Of a stretch of DNA of 27,048 nucleotides, positions 1-8,885 are shown piece after piece. Numbering within the stretch: position 1 is the stretch's first letter; the number at the start of each line of letters is the position of its first letter. Below the pieces are notes generated by a model that was given only the letters and a program-made list of their open reading frames with translations, ran no database searches and was not told the DNA's origin. The DNA is taken from contig DCAL01000041.1 in assembly GCA_002311975.1 (NCBI GenBank), positions 1 to 27,048 on the forward strand, given 5' to 3'. A program made the translations under genes and the position numbers. Source of the DNA: Fidelibacterota bacterium UBA1134. GTDB taxonomy: Bacteria > Fidelibacterota > Marinisomatia > Marinisomatales > S15-B10.

Positions 1-222
1 ATGCTCATGTAATCAAAGTTTAACCCTTCGACTATTAATCGTCACATCAAATAATTCCAAATAATTTGTTAAAAACTCAATTTAGACTGCAAGGATCTTA
101 TTTATAATAAGAAAATAACGAAATAAAATGAGTATCAAATCGGCTCATTTCCGTTGTGATATAAATTATGTTTGGGTATAGGAGGGAGTTAGATGGGCCT
201 CATAACCCAATGGGTGGAGATT
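1..222. other. AT-rich gene-free stretch
   Basis: This is the region downstream of the minus-strand esterase gene. It is AT-rich and I see no coding sequence, RNA gene or convincing terminator in it. The plus-strand open frame that begins inside it runs antisense to the esterase gene and has no recognisable protein signature. Confidence 0.6.
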
Positions 223-1941
223 CTAATAGCGCCAGCTTTTGAGATCAGCTCCGGGCGGCGCCGTCTTCTCCATCCGTTCTACTGCCTTGGGAATAAACAT
301 CTGATTATACCGCAGCCGGGACAGGGCGTTGGGGCGGGTGTGGTCGCCGTTCCAGCAGTGCTCGGCACGATCGCCGTAATCCACTTCACCATTGTAATAG
401 GGGTCTGTGGTGCCCTTCAGAAATTCTTCCATCAGGTAAACAGCGTTATTCAGATAATAGTTATCCATATCTCCGCAATAGACGTGGATTTTCCCCTCCA
501 GCTTGCGCCCGATCTCCGCCCAGTCCCGCTCCAGGATATAACGGAGATCATAATTTTCCTGCCAGTAGTCGGCTACTTCCTCATCGATCTCTCCTGACCG
601 CTTGTCCCAGATAGGCTTGGGATAGCCGTCCGGCCCCATGGGACTGTACACCGCTTGCCAGATATCCCACTGATCGCCTGAGCGGCTATGGCTGCCGATG
701 GCCAGTTCCATGTGGTTCATCTGCTCTACAGTAGCATTTACTTCACCCAGATAATTCCTGTGGGCCGGCGTCGCTACCTGCTTGAAGGAGCCGCCCCTGT
801 AATAAGCGTTCTCATCTTCATAGATGTTCATCAGGCAGTAGGCCCGGAAATCGATAGGATCGGGACACGCTGCAAAACAGCCATTATACTCATCGGGATA
901 AAACACCTGCACCGCCAGCGCTTCCCAGCCGCCGGTGGAACCGCCATAAAGGAACCTCGCCCACCCTTCGCCGATGCCGCGAAACTTCTCTTCGATGTAA
1001 GGAATCAGCTCGTAGGTGATGGCGTCACCGTAAGGGCCTAGGTTGGCGGAATTGACAGCATAAGAATCGTCATAGTACGGGTTCTGATGCTGAATCTCAA
1101 TCACCAGTACCCGCGGAAAATCGGGGCTCGTCCAGTCCTTGTAGAGTTGATATTCATACTCCTGAACAGTACGGTTGTACCCTTCCCAGTCAAAGCGGGC
1201 GCTGTACTCAGGCTCCAGATCGGGATCGGGCGGTTCTGTCCTGAATCCGCCGAAATCGTGCGGGTAGTGACCGTGGAAAATCATGAGCGGATAGCGCGCT
1301 TCGGGATGTTCATCAAAACCTTCCGGCAACAGAACATGCGCACCAAGATACATGGGGCGGCCCCAGAATTCCGTCAACAATTTGCTCTGAATCCTGATAT
1401 GCTTGATATACTTAGTATTCTCCGGCGGGTCGATGGGCGGGATCACCTGATCGAGCGTGATCTTGACCGTTCTTTCCTTACTTGGGTCCAAAAACATTTT
1501 CCGAGGCTCGGAATAGAGGTTCCCCGGCGATCGGTTCCACCGCTGCCCTTCTTCCTGATCCATAGGCAACTTAACGGTGTGACCTGTCTTCAGGTGGAAC
1601 GTTTCATACTTGTGCAGCAGTCCCTGTACCCAATATTCACCGACAGGAATATCATTCAGAGACTGGATAGGATAGCCAAATACACTACCGTCAAGCACAA
1701 CCCCTTTCTTCGGCTGGGGGCCCACGGCGTCCACACCGTAAACGAGGCCGGTATTGGCATGATAGGTAATCTGAAATCTCGGCTCTTTTGCATCATCTTT
1801 CGCCAGAAGGAGCAAGACGCGCCCCTCTACCTGTTTGCCGCCAGCTTGCCGCGGATAGTCGATTACAAACCGGAGCTTGCCGGCTGAGACTATTCCGGCG
1901 GTGAGTGCAAGAGTTAGAAAAATTGATGCTATTCTATACAT
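223..1941 (-). CDS. secreted esterase-like alpha/beta hydrolase
   Basis: A 572-residue protein with an N-terminal signal peptide (about residues 1-20, hydrophobic core followed by VSA-G), so probably exported. Residues 21-190 form an N-terminal region I do not recognise; residues about 195-550 look like a putative-esterase (EstD/Fes-like) alpha/beta hydrolase. The nucleophile elbow is probably YGGSTGGW with Ser335, a GxSxG variant. Acid and histidine candidates lie in GDMDNYY (about 490-496) and AEHCWNGDH (about 526-534). The start is supported by AGAGGAG five bases before the ATG. It is preceded by a 30-bp perfect palindrome and is separated from recN by about 200 bases, so it probably has its own transcript. 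Substrate is unknown; a secreted ester or peptide hydrolase is inferred from fold signatures only. Confidence 0.75.
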   Translation of the reverse strand: MYRIASIFLTLALTAGIVSAGKLRFVIDYPRQAGGKQVEGRVLLLLAKDDAKEPRFQITYHANTGLVYGVDAVGPQPKKGVVLDGSVFGYPIQSLNDIPVGEYWVQGLLHKYETFHLKTGHTVKLPMDQEEGQRWNRSPGNLYSEPRKMFLDPSKERTVKITLDQVIPPIDPPENTKYIKHIRIQSKLLTEFWGRPMYLGAHVLLPEGFDEHPEARYPLMIFHGHYPHDFGGFRTEPPDPDLEPEYSARFDWEGYNRTVQEYEYQLYKDWTSPDFPRVLVIEIQHQNPYYDDSYAVNSANLGPYGDAITYELIPYIEEKFRGIGEGWARFLYGGSTGGWEALAVQVFYPDEYNGCFAACPDPIDFRAYCLMNIYEDENAYYRGGSFKQVATPAHRNYLGEVNATVEQMNHMELAIGSHSRSGDQWDIWQAVYSPMGPDGYPKPIWDKRSGEIDEEVADYWQENYDLRYILERDWAEIGRKLEGKIHVYCGDMDNYYLNNAVYLMEEFLKGTTDPYYNGEVDYGDRAEHCWNGDHTRPNALSRLRYNQMFIPKAVERMEKTAPPGADLKSWRY

Positions 1942-1959
1942 GTTTTCTCCTCTTTAGCC

Positions 1960-1989
1960 TGATTAATTCATGAGCTCATGAATTAATCA
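1960..1989. repeat. 30-bp perfect palindrome upstream of the esterase gene
   Basis: The 15-base half TGATTAATTCATGAG is followed directly by its exact reverse complement with no spacer. Its near edge lies 18 bases upstream of the esterase start codon, just before the ribosome binding site. Perfect symmetry without a loop suits a dimeric repressor operator or a cruciform better than an intrinsic terminator. No regulator is linked to it here. Confidence 0.8.
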
Positions 1990-2013
1990 CCCTCAGGACC
2001 GACGCCGACTCAT

Positions 2014-2036
2014 CGGTGGCGGGGTTAACCCCACCG
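2014..2036. other. GC-rich hairpin between recN and the esterase gene
   Basis: CGGTGG and CCACCG flank a GGGGTTAACCCC core (2021-2032), giving a strong stem with a small bulge on one side. It lies about 110 bases after the recN stop in the direction of transcription. It could help terminate recN mRNA, but no T-run follows it on the minus strand, so Rho-independent termination is uncertain. Confidence 0.4.
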
Positions 2037-2142
2037 TAGGCGGCCTTCGGTAAATAATTCGTCAGAAACTTTTCTCCATCTTGCATTATTTTGCGACTTA
2101 CACTCCTAACAGATTTGCTGATGAATTATTCAGGTTAGAATC

Positions 2143-3843
2143 TCACGCCTCGGCGGCGCCGCGCAGAAACTCTCGTGCATGCTCTAATGAAAGGTCAGTA
2201 ATCTCTTTTCCGGCGATCATGCGGGCGATTTCCGCCACCCGCTCTTCCTGAGAAAGCTTCACCACTTCCGTCACCGTTCTGCCGCCCCGCTCAGCCTTGC
2301 GCACCTGAAAGTGCGTGTCCGCAAAAGATGCTATCTGCTGCAGGTGAGTGATGCAAACGACTTGATGGTTCTGCGCCAGAACTTTGAGCTTCTTCCCCAC
2401 AAGAGTCGCGATGTCGCCGCCGATACCTATATCAATCTCATCGAATACCAGAAGCGGAATGCGATCTACCTTCGCCAGCACCGTTTTCAAGGCGAGCATG
2501 ATCCGGGACATCTCTCCGCCCGATGCAATCTTTGCCAGCGGCTTCAAAGGTTCCCCGGGATTGGGCGAGATGAGAAACTCCACCTCCTCCAGCCCGTCTT
2601 CTCCCGCGAGGCAGGGATCATCGTCTTCCGTTACCGCTACTCCGGTATTATTTGAAATGGGCGTAAATGACGTATCAAATTTTGTCCCTCTCATGCCGAG
2701 TTCATTCAGCTCCAGCGCAATTTTCCCCTTCAGTGCTTCTGCTCCTTTTCTTCTCTGTTCCGACATCTCCCGGCCAAGCTTGTAAACTTCCTGCTTCAGC
2801 TTTCTGATTTCATCTTGCAACTCCGCAATCCGCTCCTCCCTGTTTTCCAGACTGTCTAACTCAGCAGCAATCTTTTCCCTGTAAGTCATGATTCCATCAT
2901 AGCCTTTGCCATACTTTTTGGAAAAATCGCGGTATAGTTGCAGTCTCTCCTCCACCCAGGTAAGCCGCTCAGGATTAGCTTCGATGGTGTCTCCGTACCG
3001 TGACAGCTCAAATGCAACATCCTCCAAAGAATAGACCGACTCCTTCCATTGAACTACTTTGTCCCTCAGCCGGCTGTCCAGTTCAGCAAGCGACTCGAAC
3101 AGTTTCAGCATGCCGCGCAGGCGATTAAGGGCCGAATCGTCATCCTCCGCAAGAGAGTAACTCAGCTCCCGGGCGGTGTCTCTCAATTTCTGTGCATTAC
3201 ACAGAACAGTTACCTCTTCCCCAAGAGACGCCTCTTCGTCTGGTTCAAGTCTGGCAGCATTGATTTCCTGAAGCTGAAAGCGGTATAATTCCCTGCGCTC
3301 CGCGCTGAGTTGATCGGCCTTCACTACAGAGTGGAGCTCTTTCGCCCGCTCTTTCAGCGTGGAGAAACTTCCCCCATAGCGGACAGCCAAACCGCCATCA
3401 ACGGCAAACTGATGGAGAAGCTGCCGGTGATTGTCCGTCCTCAGGAGAGACTGATGGTGGTGCTGTCCAAGGAGATCTGCCAGGGCATCGCCGATCTCCT
3501 TGAGGGTTGCGAGGGTCACCTGATGATCGTTCACAAAGGCATAGCTCCGCCCGCCGCGCACTACCTGCCGCCGGAGAAGAATGGGGTCGTCTTGCGCAAC
3601 AAAAGGGGTCAAAACTTCCGGCACGGTTGCCACCAATTCAAATGTCGCCTCCACAAAAGCTTCGTCTTCGCCGCTGCGGATCATCTCCATAGAGGCCTTC
3701 TCACCCAGAATGAGATTAAGCGAACCGATAAGGATTGATTTTCCAGCTCCGGTCTGACCGGTAAGAATGCTCAGCCCAGCGTGGAACGTAACATCCAGAT
3801 CTTCGATAAGGGCGTAGTTTCTAATGCGGAGGCGGGTGAGCAT
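2143..3843 (-). CDS. recN: DNA repair ATPase RecN
   Basis: RecN is an SMC-like ATPase that acts on double-strand breaks in recombinational repair. The 566-residue length fits the family (about 550). The N-terminus MLTRLRIRNYALIEDL is typical. Walker A is GQTGAGKS (residues 29-36). A long charged central region about residues 150-370 is the expected coiled-coil arm. The ABC signature SGGEMSR lies near residue 441 and Walker B LLVFDEIDIGIG near 465, followed by QVVCITHLQQIA. The start is fixed by family alignment; I see no clear Shine-Dalgarno sequence before it. It is flanked by unrelated peptidase and esterase genes with gaps of 87 and about 200 bases. In many bacteria recN is damage-inducible, but I could not pick out an SOS box here. 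Confidence 0.96.
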   Translation of the reverse strand: MLTRLRIRNYALIEDLDVTFHAGLSILTGQTGAGKSILIGSLNLILGEKASMEMIRSGEDEAFVEATFELVATVPEVLTPFVAQDDPILLRRQVVRGGRSYAFVNDHQVTLATLKEIGDALADLLGQHHHQSLLRTDNHRQLLHQFAVDGGLAVRYGGSFSTLKERAKELHSVVKADQLSAERRELYRFQLQEINAARLEPDEEASLGEEVTVLCNAQKLRDTARELSYSLAEDDDSALNRLRGMLKLFESLAELDSRLRDKVVQWKESVYSLEDVAFELSRYGDTIEANPERLTWVEERLQLYRDFSKKYGKGYDGIMTYREKIAAELDSLENREERIAELQDEIRKLKQEVYKLGREMSEQRRKGAEALKGKIALELNELGMRGTKFDTSFTPISNNTGVAVTEDDDPCLAGEDGLEEVEFLISPNPGEPLKPLAKIASGGEMSRIMLALKTVLAKVDRIPLLVFDEIDIGIGGDIATLVGKKLKVLAQNHQVVCITHLQQIASFADTHFQVRKAERGGRTVTEVVKLSQEERVAEIARMIAGKEITDLSLEHAREFLRGAAEA

Positions 3844-3930
3844 GGGAGGGTAAATTTAATACAAAACTAGCAAAGAGTTCGCCCCATTAAGACGCGAGAA
3901 GTGCAAAGTACTTCTGATCTGCGTGAAAAA

Positions 3931-5340
3931 CTACCGCGGCAGGCGCTCCGGCATATCCGCCACCACATAAGCCATAACAGCCATGGCAGCGACACAGAGG
4001 TTCATTTCATGGGGATCGAGTTTGTCCATGGTATCTGCGTTGGTGTGATGGTACCAGAAATAGTTAGAACCGTCCACATTCAGGCCCATCCCCGGAACAC
4101 CCTCCTTCATGATGGGACCGATGTCGGCGCCACCGCCCTTTTCCTTGATTTCACCGGCGCCGATGGGTTGCAGAAGTTGAGCAATTTCGCGTATGATTGA
4201 CAGCGCCTCAGGCGATCCCGAAAACCCAAAACCTTCAGGCTTGAACACGCCGGCATCGGACTCCATGGCAAGAATGTGATTGTCTAATTCTTCCCTGTGT
4301 GCGTCGCGATAGCCGTTGCCGCCCCGGAGGCCGTTCTCTTCGTTTGTCCACAGCACTACCCGCACAGTCCGGCGCGGTCGCAGACCGATATCTTGCATCA
4401 GCTTCACCGCCTGCCACGCCGCAACGCAACCGCCACCGTCATCCATAGCTCCCTGACCTACGTCCCACGAATCGATGTGACCTCCAAGGACAACGATCTC
4501 CTCGGGATTCTCCCGTCCCACCAGCTCCGCCACCACATTGCGGGAGGAAACATCGTCCTCGAAGTGGGCCTCCATGTAAAGGCTCGCCACGATACGTTCG
4601 CCGCGCTCGGCCATACGCCCCAACATCATGGCATCTTCCATGGTAATGGCGGCGTGAGGGATTTTTGGAATATCCTCCTCGTAGCCCATTCCGCCGGTGT
4701 GAGGCGTGTTCATAGAGAATGGTCCCACAGAACGAATCAGGCTCGCCACTGCTCCGGCCTTCGCCGCGGCACTGGCGCCGGCATAGCGGTAACGGACAGT
4801 CTCACCATAGTTGGTAAACGGCACGTTGAACAGAACGATCTTGCCCTCTGCTTCGTCCGCTCTCTTTTTCAATTCCTCGAAACTTCCCACCACTAAAACC
4901 TCAGCCGTGATACCCTCCGCGGGCGTCGCCACACTGCCGCCGAGGCCGAGCATGGCTAAATCCTTTTTCCATGGCGACTCCAGCCGAGCCCACTCATTCC
5001 CGCGCACCCATCGGGGAATCATCACCTCCTCGCCGCGGACATTCTCAAAGCCGTCTTGCTTCATCTCTTCAAGAATCCAGTCGATAGCGTCTTCCAGGTT
5101 CTTTGTTCCGCTGAAGCGGGGACCGAAACTGTCCGTCAATTCAGCCAGTCGATTGTAGGCAAAACTGTCAGCAAGGGCGGCGGAGATAAGTTGCGCTACT
5201 GTCGCTTGATACACTGATGAAACAGGCGTCTCGCCACTGTCGTCCAGGCGCAACCCGGGGGAAGCAACACATCCCAAGAGGGATATCGCAAAAAGGACGA
5301 CTGTCAACTTTGGAATAACGTTATACAGACATTTGACCAT
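3931..5340 (-). CDS. lipoprotein M28-family metallopeptidase (carboxypeptidase Q-like)
   Basis: A 469-residue zinc exopeptidase. The signal sequence ends in a lipobox LLGC with Cys24, so the mature protein is probably a lipid-anchored envelope enzyme. A protease-associated (PA)-like insert lies about residues 140-260. The M28 domain follows with the expected co-catalytic zinc residues: His288 in GGHIDSWD, Asp300 in GAMDDGGG, Glu334/Glu335 in WTNEENG, Asp362 in ESDAG, and a histidine in YHHTNADT (431-432). The SWDVGQGAMDDGGG block strongly resembles carboxypeptidase Q (plasma glutamate carboxypeptidase), which hydrolyses dipeptides. A role in peptide nutrition is inferred. The upstream ribosome binding site is weak. 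There is no clear operon partner. Confidence 0.88.
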   Translation of the reverse strand: MVKCLYNVIPKLTVVLFAISLLGCVASPGLRLDDSGETPVSSVYQATVAQLISAALADSFAYNRLAELTDSFGPRFSGTKNLEDAIDWILEEMKQDGFENVRGEEVMIPRWVRGNEWARLESPWKKDLAMLGLGGSVATPAEGITAEVLVVGSFEELKKRADEAEGKIVLFNVPFTNYGETVRYRYAGASAAAKAGAVASLIRSVGPFSMNTPHTGGMGYEEDIPKIPHAAITMEDAMMLGRMAERGERIVASLYMEAHFEDDVSSRNVVAELVGRENPEEIVVLGGHIDSWDVGQGAMDDGGGCVAAWQAVKLMQDIGLRPRRTVRVVLWTNEENGLRGGNGYRDAHREELDNHILAMESDAGVFKPEGFGFSGSPEALSIIREIAQLLQPIGAGEIKEKGGGADIGPIMKEGVPGMGLNVDGSNYFWYHHTNADTMDKLDPHEMNLCVAAMAVMAYVVADMPERLPR

Positions 5341-5553
5341 AATCGTTGCGCGGAATATCCAATTACCGATCTGGAATTAGTTGGAATATTGAGGGGAGAT
5401 TCTTAAACAGGCAAGAGGAATTTATTCTCCAAACGAACACTCGCCTTTTTATCAGCCCCCCTTCCACCCATCACGGAAGGAGTCAAGAGGTGATACCATC
5501 GATCAATAATGCATCTCCTCAGATGCAGAGGTTTGAAGAATTGCCGGCCTGTT

Positions 5554-6966
5554 CTATACGTCGTAATATAGATAAAACTCGTAGGGATGAGGGCGCTGGG
5601 CCAGTGGAGCAAGTTCCTCCTTCCGCTTCCATTCGATCCACGTTTCGATAAGATCATCCGTAAAGACATTACCTTCTGTCAGAAAGGTATGATCGTTCTC
5701 CAGCGCATCGAGAGCCTCTTCCAGCGAGCCGGGCGTGTGGCTGTACCCTTCCAGTTCATCGAGCTTCATTTCGTAGATATCGCGATCCAGCGGCTTGCCC
5801 GGATCGATCTCATTCTGAATACCATCAATGACCGCCATAAGCATCGCTGTCCAAGTAAGATATCCATTGCACGTGGGATCGGGGCAGCGGAACTCAAACC
5901 GCTTGGCCTTGGGATTATCCGAATACATGGGAATCCTGACAGCTGCCGAACGGTTGCGGGCTGACAGGCAGAGATTCACGGGCGCCTCAAACCCCGGCAC
6001 TAGCCGGCGGTACGAGTTCGTCGTGGGCGCCGCAAAAGCTAAAATCGATGGCGCATGCTTAAGAATACCCCCCACGGCATGAATTGCCATATCACTCAAG
6101 CCGGCATATCCGTCTCCGGCAAAGAGCGGCGTGCCGTCCTTCCACAGGGAAAAGTGACTGTGCATACCGCTGCCGTTATCATCAAAAATAGGTTTCGGCA
6201 TGAAGGTAACTGTTTTACCATGCTGCTTAGCCACGTTGCGGACGATGTACTTAAACCACATGAACTGGTCAGCCATCATCAAAAGAGGCTGATACTGCAT
6301 ATCAATTTCGGCCTGCCCCGCCGTCCCCACTTCGTGATGATGTGCTTCCACAATGATACCGACTTTTTGCATCTCCTTTACCATCGCTCCCCGAAGATCG
6401 TGATACGTATCGGTTGGACTTACAGGAAAGTATCCTCCCTTGAAACGCGGTTTATATCCGAGATTTGGTTCTTCAAAACGGGCTGAATTCCAAGCTCCCT
6501 CAACGGAGTCGATTTTATACATTCCCGTATGCTGGTTCTGCTCAAACCGGACTTCATCAAAAATAAAGAACTCCGGCTCGGGTCCGATGTAGCAGGTATC
6601 AGCGATACCCGTTGACTTCAGATACTTCTCACCTTTCCGGGCTACATGGCGGGGGTCTCTTGTGTAATCTTCTTTGGTAATGGGATCCACAATGTTCGCG
6701 ATTACGCTTACTGTCGGTTCGGCGAAAAAGACATCCAAGAATGCCGTATCGGGATCCGGAACCGCCAGCATATCTGACATGTGAATACCCTGCCAGCCGC
6801 GAATGGACGAGCCGTCAAAACCGAGCCCATCCTTGAAAGTGTCTTCGTCCAGCGTCTCCACCGGGAAAGAACAATGCTGCCATGTACCTAACAGGTCCAC
6901 AAATTTCAGGTCGACTATCTCTGCGTTGTTAGCGCTACAAAATTCGAAAAACTCCTTCGGTGTCAT
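5554..6966 (-). CDS. glnA: glutamine synthetase type I
   Basis: Catalyses ATP-dependent formation of glutamine from glutamate and ammonium; a cytoplasmic dodecamer in this family. I chose the ATG at 6966 (MTPKEFFEF, 470 residues, the normal GSI length) because AAAGGAG lies eight bases upstream; the frame is open to 7080, but that extension looks non-coding. Visible signatures: the N-terminal Asp loop GFDGSSIRGW (49-58), the metal-binding GPEPEFFIFD (128-137), HHHEVGTAGQAEID (209-222), the ATP-site block KPIFDDNGSGMHSHFS (258-273) and RRLVPGFEAPVN (320-331). Tyr398 in LDRDIYEM aligns with the adenylylation tyrosine of GSI-beta enzymes, so control by adenylylation is possible. It lies downstream of the P-II gene behind a 232-base leader. 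Confidence 0.97.
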   Translation of the reverse strand: MTPKEFFEFCSANNAEIVDLKFVDLLGTWQHCSFPVETLDEDTFKDGLGFDGSSIRGWQGIHMSDMLAVPDPDTAFLDVFFAEPTVSVIANIVDPITKEDYTRDPRHVARKGEKYLKSTGIADTCYIGPEPEFFIFDEVRFEQNQHTGMYKIDSVEGAWNSARFEEPNLGYKPRFKGGYFPVSPTDTYHDLRGAMVKEMQKVGIIVEAHHHEVGTAGQAEIDMQYQPLLMMADQFMWFKYIVRNVAKQHGKTVTFMPKPIFDDNGSGMHSHFSLWKDGTPLFAGDGYAGLSDMAIHAVGGILKHAPSILAFAAPTTNSYRRLVPGFEAPVNLCLSARNRSAAVRIPMYSDNPKAKRFEFRCPDPTCNGYLTWTAMLMAVIDGIQNEIDPGKPLDRDIYEMKLDELEGYSHTPGSLEEALDALENDHTFLTEGNVFTDDLIETWIEWKRKEELAPLAQRPHPYEFYLYYDV

Positions 6967-7198
6967 GCCTGTTTTCTCCTTTTCTGTAGTTTTGAGACTG
7001 TCTATTCTGATGCTACTAAGTCTGCGGAATCCGATAGATCTTTCTGACAGGAACACCAGAAACATGCATCTAATGCGCAAATCAAAACAGTTAGGTTTAA
7101 GGTGGTGAGTTTAAGGAAGCACCTGATTATATAAAACATATTTCAGGAATATATCAGATCATCTTAATATAATTAATAGAATACATGAATGCGGCTGA
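6967..7198 (-). promoter_or_regulatory. long leader between the P-II gene and glnA
   Basis: This 232-base gap separates the P-II stop codon from the glnA start, much longer than the 12-21 base spacers inside the porin-amt-P-II operon. It is AT-rich in its P-II-proximal half (7120-7190) and ends in a good ribosome binding site. glnA therefore probably has its own promoter here. I looked for a sigma-54 element (TGGC-N7-TTGC type) and did not find a convincing one. I cannot place the transcription start. Confidence 0.4.
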
Positions 7199-7543
7199 TC
7201 AGCCAATTGCTGCTGAACCCGTTTCACCTGTTCGTATGCGGACACTCTCTTCAATGGGCAGAATAAAGATTTTCCCCCGTCCCTTATCACCTTCTCCTCC
7301 TGCAACAATTGTAATTGCCTCCACTGCCGGCTCTACAAATTCATCGTTGACTGCAATTTCAAGCCTGACTTTCTTAAGCAGTGTAATTTCATGAGCAATT
7401 CCCCTGTAAACTTCCTGCACAGGAATTTCCTTACCCTGCCCAAGGACATTAGATACAGTAAATTTATATATCTTCTTTTTCAACAGTTCTTCTTTCACTG
7501 CCGGTAGCTCTTCTGGTTGTATGATGGCGACAATCAATTTCAT
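7199..7543 (-). CDS. P-II family nitrogen regulatory protein
   Basis: A 114-residue trimeric signalling protein that senses 2-oxoglutarate and ATP/ADP and, when paired with Amt, usually blocks the ammonium channel through its T-loop. Start codon preceded by AGGAGA at seven bases. Family marks are the N-terminal KLIVAIIQPEELPAV, T-loop region GQGKEIPVQEVYRG (35-48), the B-loop GEGDKGRGK (83-91) and the ending IRIRTGETG. Tyr46 of the EVYRG motif is kept, but position 51, the uridylylated tyrosine in E. coli GlnB/GlnK, is His here by eye alignment (YRGIAHEI against YRGAEYMV). It lies 21 bases after amt, the usual amt-glnK pairing. Control is therefore probably by ligand binding and not by uridylylation. 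Confidence 0.95.
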   Translation of the reverse strand: MKLIVAIIQPEELPAVKEELLKKKIYKFTVSNVLGQGKEIPVQEVYRGIAHEITLLKKVRLEIAVNDEFVEPAVEAITIVAGGEGDKGRGKIFILPIEESVRIRTGETGSAAIG

Positions 7544-7564
7544 TTTTAAGTCTCCTGTTAGATT

Positions 7565-8866
7565 TTATTCTACTGTGAAAATCTGAAAGCCAGCATAGGA
7601 TTCCATATCATGTTCGCTAATATCTAAGCCGAGTATTTCTTCTTCCTCCGATACCCGTAATCCCATGGCAAATTTCACAACCTGAAAAATAATGTTTGCA
7701 CTGACAAAACAGAATAGAGCGTAAGCCACAACACCCATGGCTTGGGTACCTAACTGGTAATCAGGACTGAAAATTCCCACAGCCAGTGTACCCCAGATAC
7801 CACAGACCAAGTGAACTGAAATAGCACCTACAGGATCATCGATCTTCATTTTATCCAGTTGCATAACAGCAAGCACAACGATGATCCCGGCTATCAAGCC
7901 AACGATAACCGCATACATGGGGCTGATGCAGTCCGCCCCGGCTGTAATCCCTACTAAACCCGCCAGTGAACCGTTAAGTATCATGGATAGATCAGGCTTT
8001 TTTGAAATAATCCAAGATGTCACCATAGCGCCAATCACACCCGCGGCAGCAGATAACGTAGTGGTAACAAATACGAAAGAGACGGCACCGGGGTCTGCCG
8101 AAAGCACCGATCCGCCATTAAACCCATACCAGCCAAACCACAACAAGAATACGCCGATAGTTGCAAGAGGCATATTATGGCCCATAATAGGTCTAATCTT
8201 GCCATCCCTGAAATATTTTCCAAGACGCGGTCCCAGTGTATAAGCGCCCACCAGCGCCGCCCATCCACCGACACTATGGACCAGTGTTGAACCTGCAAAA
8301 TCGTGAAAGTTCCTGGCATCCAGCCATCCAGAACCCCATGTCCAGGATCCTGCAATCGGGTAGATAATGGCAACATAAAATGTTGCAAACACTAAAAAGC
8401 TGCCAAGTTTGATCCTTTCGGCAACTGCACCAGACACAATCGTCACTGCTGTAGCAGCAAACATCGCCTGAAAAATGAAATCTGTAAAATAGGTATAGGC
8501 GCCATCGGCGTATTGCAGTAGCCCGGCGGCACCTTCGGGTGCAACTATCCCAAATCCAGAAAAACCGAAATAACCGTTAAAATCTCCCGGATACATAAGG
8601 TTAAATCCGCAAACAGCATAAGTCAATATCCCGATAGCAACAATACTTACATTCTTAAATAGAATGTTGACCGTATTCTTTGCCCGCGTAAGACCGGACT
8701 CCAGCGTGGCAAAGCCCAGATGCATGATAAAGACCAGAAAGGATGCTACCAGCATCCAAGTGTTGTTTATCGTAAATATGGCATCCGCAGCAGTGGGCGC
8801 ACCACTTGCCCAGAGGTGAGAACCAGACAGGATTAACAGTAGCAACAACAGCTTTCTATTTTTCAT
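7565..8866 (-). CDS. amt: ammonium transporter Amt
   Basis: An inner-membrane ammonium channel of the Amt/Rh family, 433 residues with the chosen start. The ATG at 8866 is preferred over the one at 8872 because AAGGA sits six bases before it. The N-terminus (KLLLLLLILSGSHLWASGA) looks like a signal peptide, as in many Amt proteins, followed by about eleven hydrophobic segments. Recognisable blocks are FATLESGLTRAKNTVNI, the first pore histidine in AGSTLVHSVGGWAALVGA, GWYGFNGGS, and the second pore histidine in VGAISVHLVCGIWGTLAVG. The C-terminal cytoplasmic tail (about 30 residues, EEEEILGLDISEHDMESY) carries the conserved LGLD-HxE/M-like region. It lies between the porin gene (19 bases) and the P-II gene (21 bases), forming one operon. 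Confidence 0.96.
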   Translation of the reverse strand: MKNRKLLLLLLILSGSHLWASGAPTAADAIFTINNTWMLVASFLVFIMHLGFATLESGLTRAKNTVNILFKNVSIVAIGILTYAVCGFNLMYPGDFNGYFGFSGFGIVAPEGAAGLLQYADGAYTYFTDFIFQAMFAATAVTIVSGAVAERIKLGSFLVFATFYVAIIYPIAGSWTWGSGWLDARNFHDFAGSTLVHSVGGWAALVGAYTLGPRLGKYFRDGKIRPIMGHNMPLATIGVFLLWFGWYGFNGGSVLSADPGAVSFVFVTTTLSAAAGVIGAMVTSWIISKKPDLSMILNGSLAGLVGITAGADCISPMYAVIVGLIAGIIVVLAVMQLDKMKIDDPVGAISVHLVCGIWGTLAVGIFSPDYQLGTQAMGVVAYALFCFVSANIIFQVVKFAMGLRVSEEEEILGLDISEHDMESYAGFQIFTVE

Positions 8867-8885
8867 GATCATTCCTTTCTATTTT

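Noticed and set aside
5461..5485. Terminator after glnA (CCTTCC/GGAAGG stem)
   Set aside because: A stem exists, but it is followed by a G-run and not by T residues on the minus strand.
6967..7080. A 38-residue N-terminal extension of glutamine synthetase
   Set aside because: The ATG at 6966 has a strong ribosome binding site and gives the normal family length; the extension is not GS-like.
6967..7198. Sigma-54 promoter before glnA
   Set aside because: No sequence close to TGGC-N7-TTGC was found on the minus strand.
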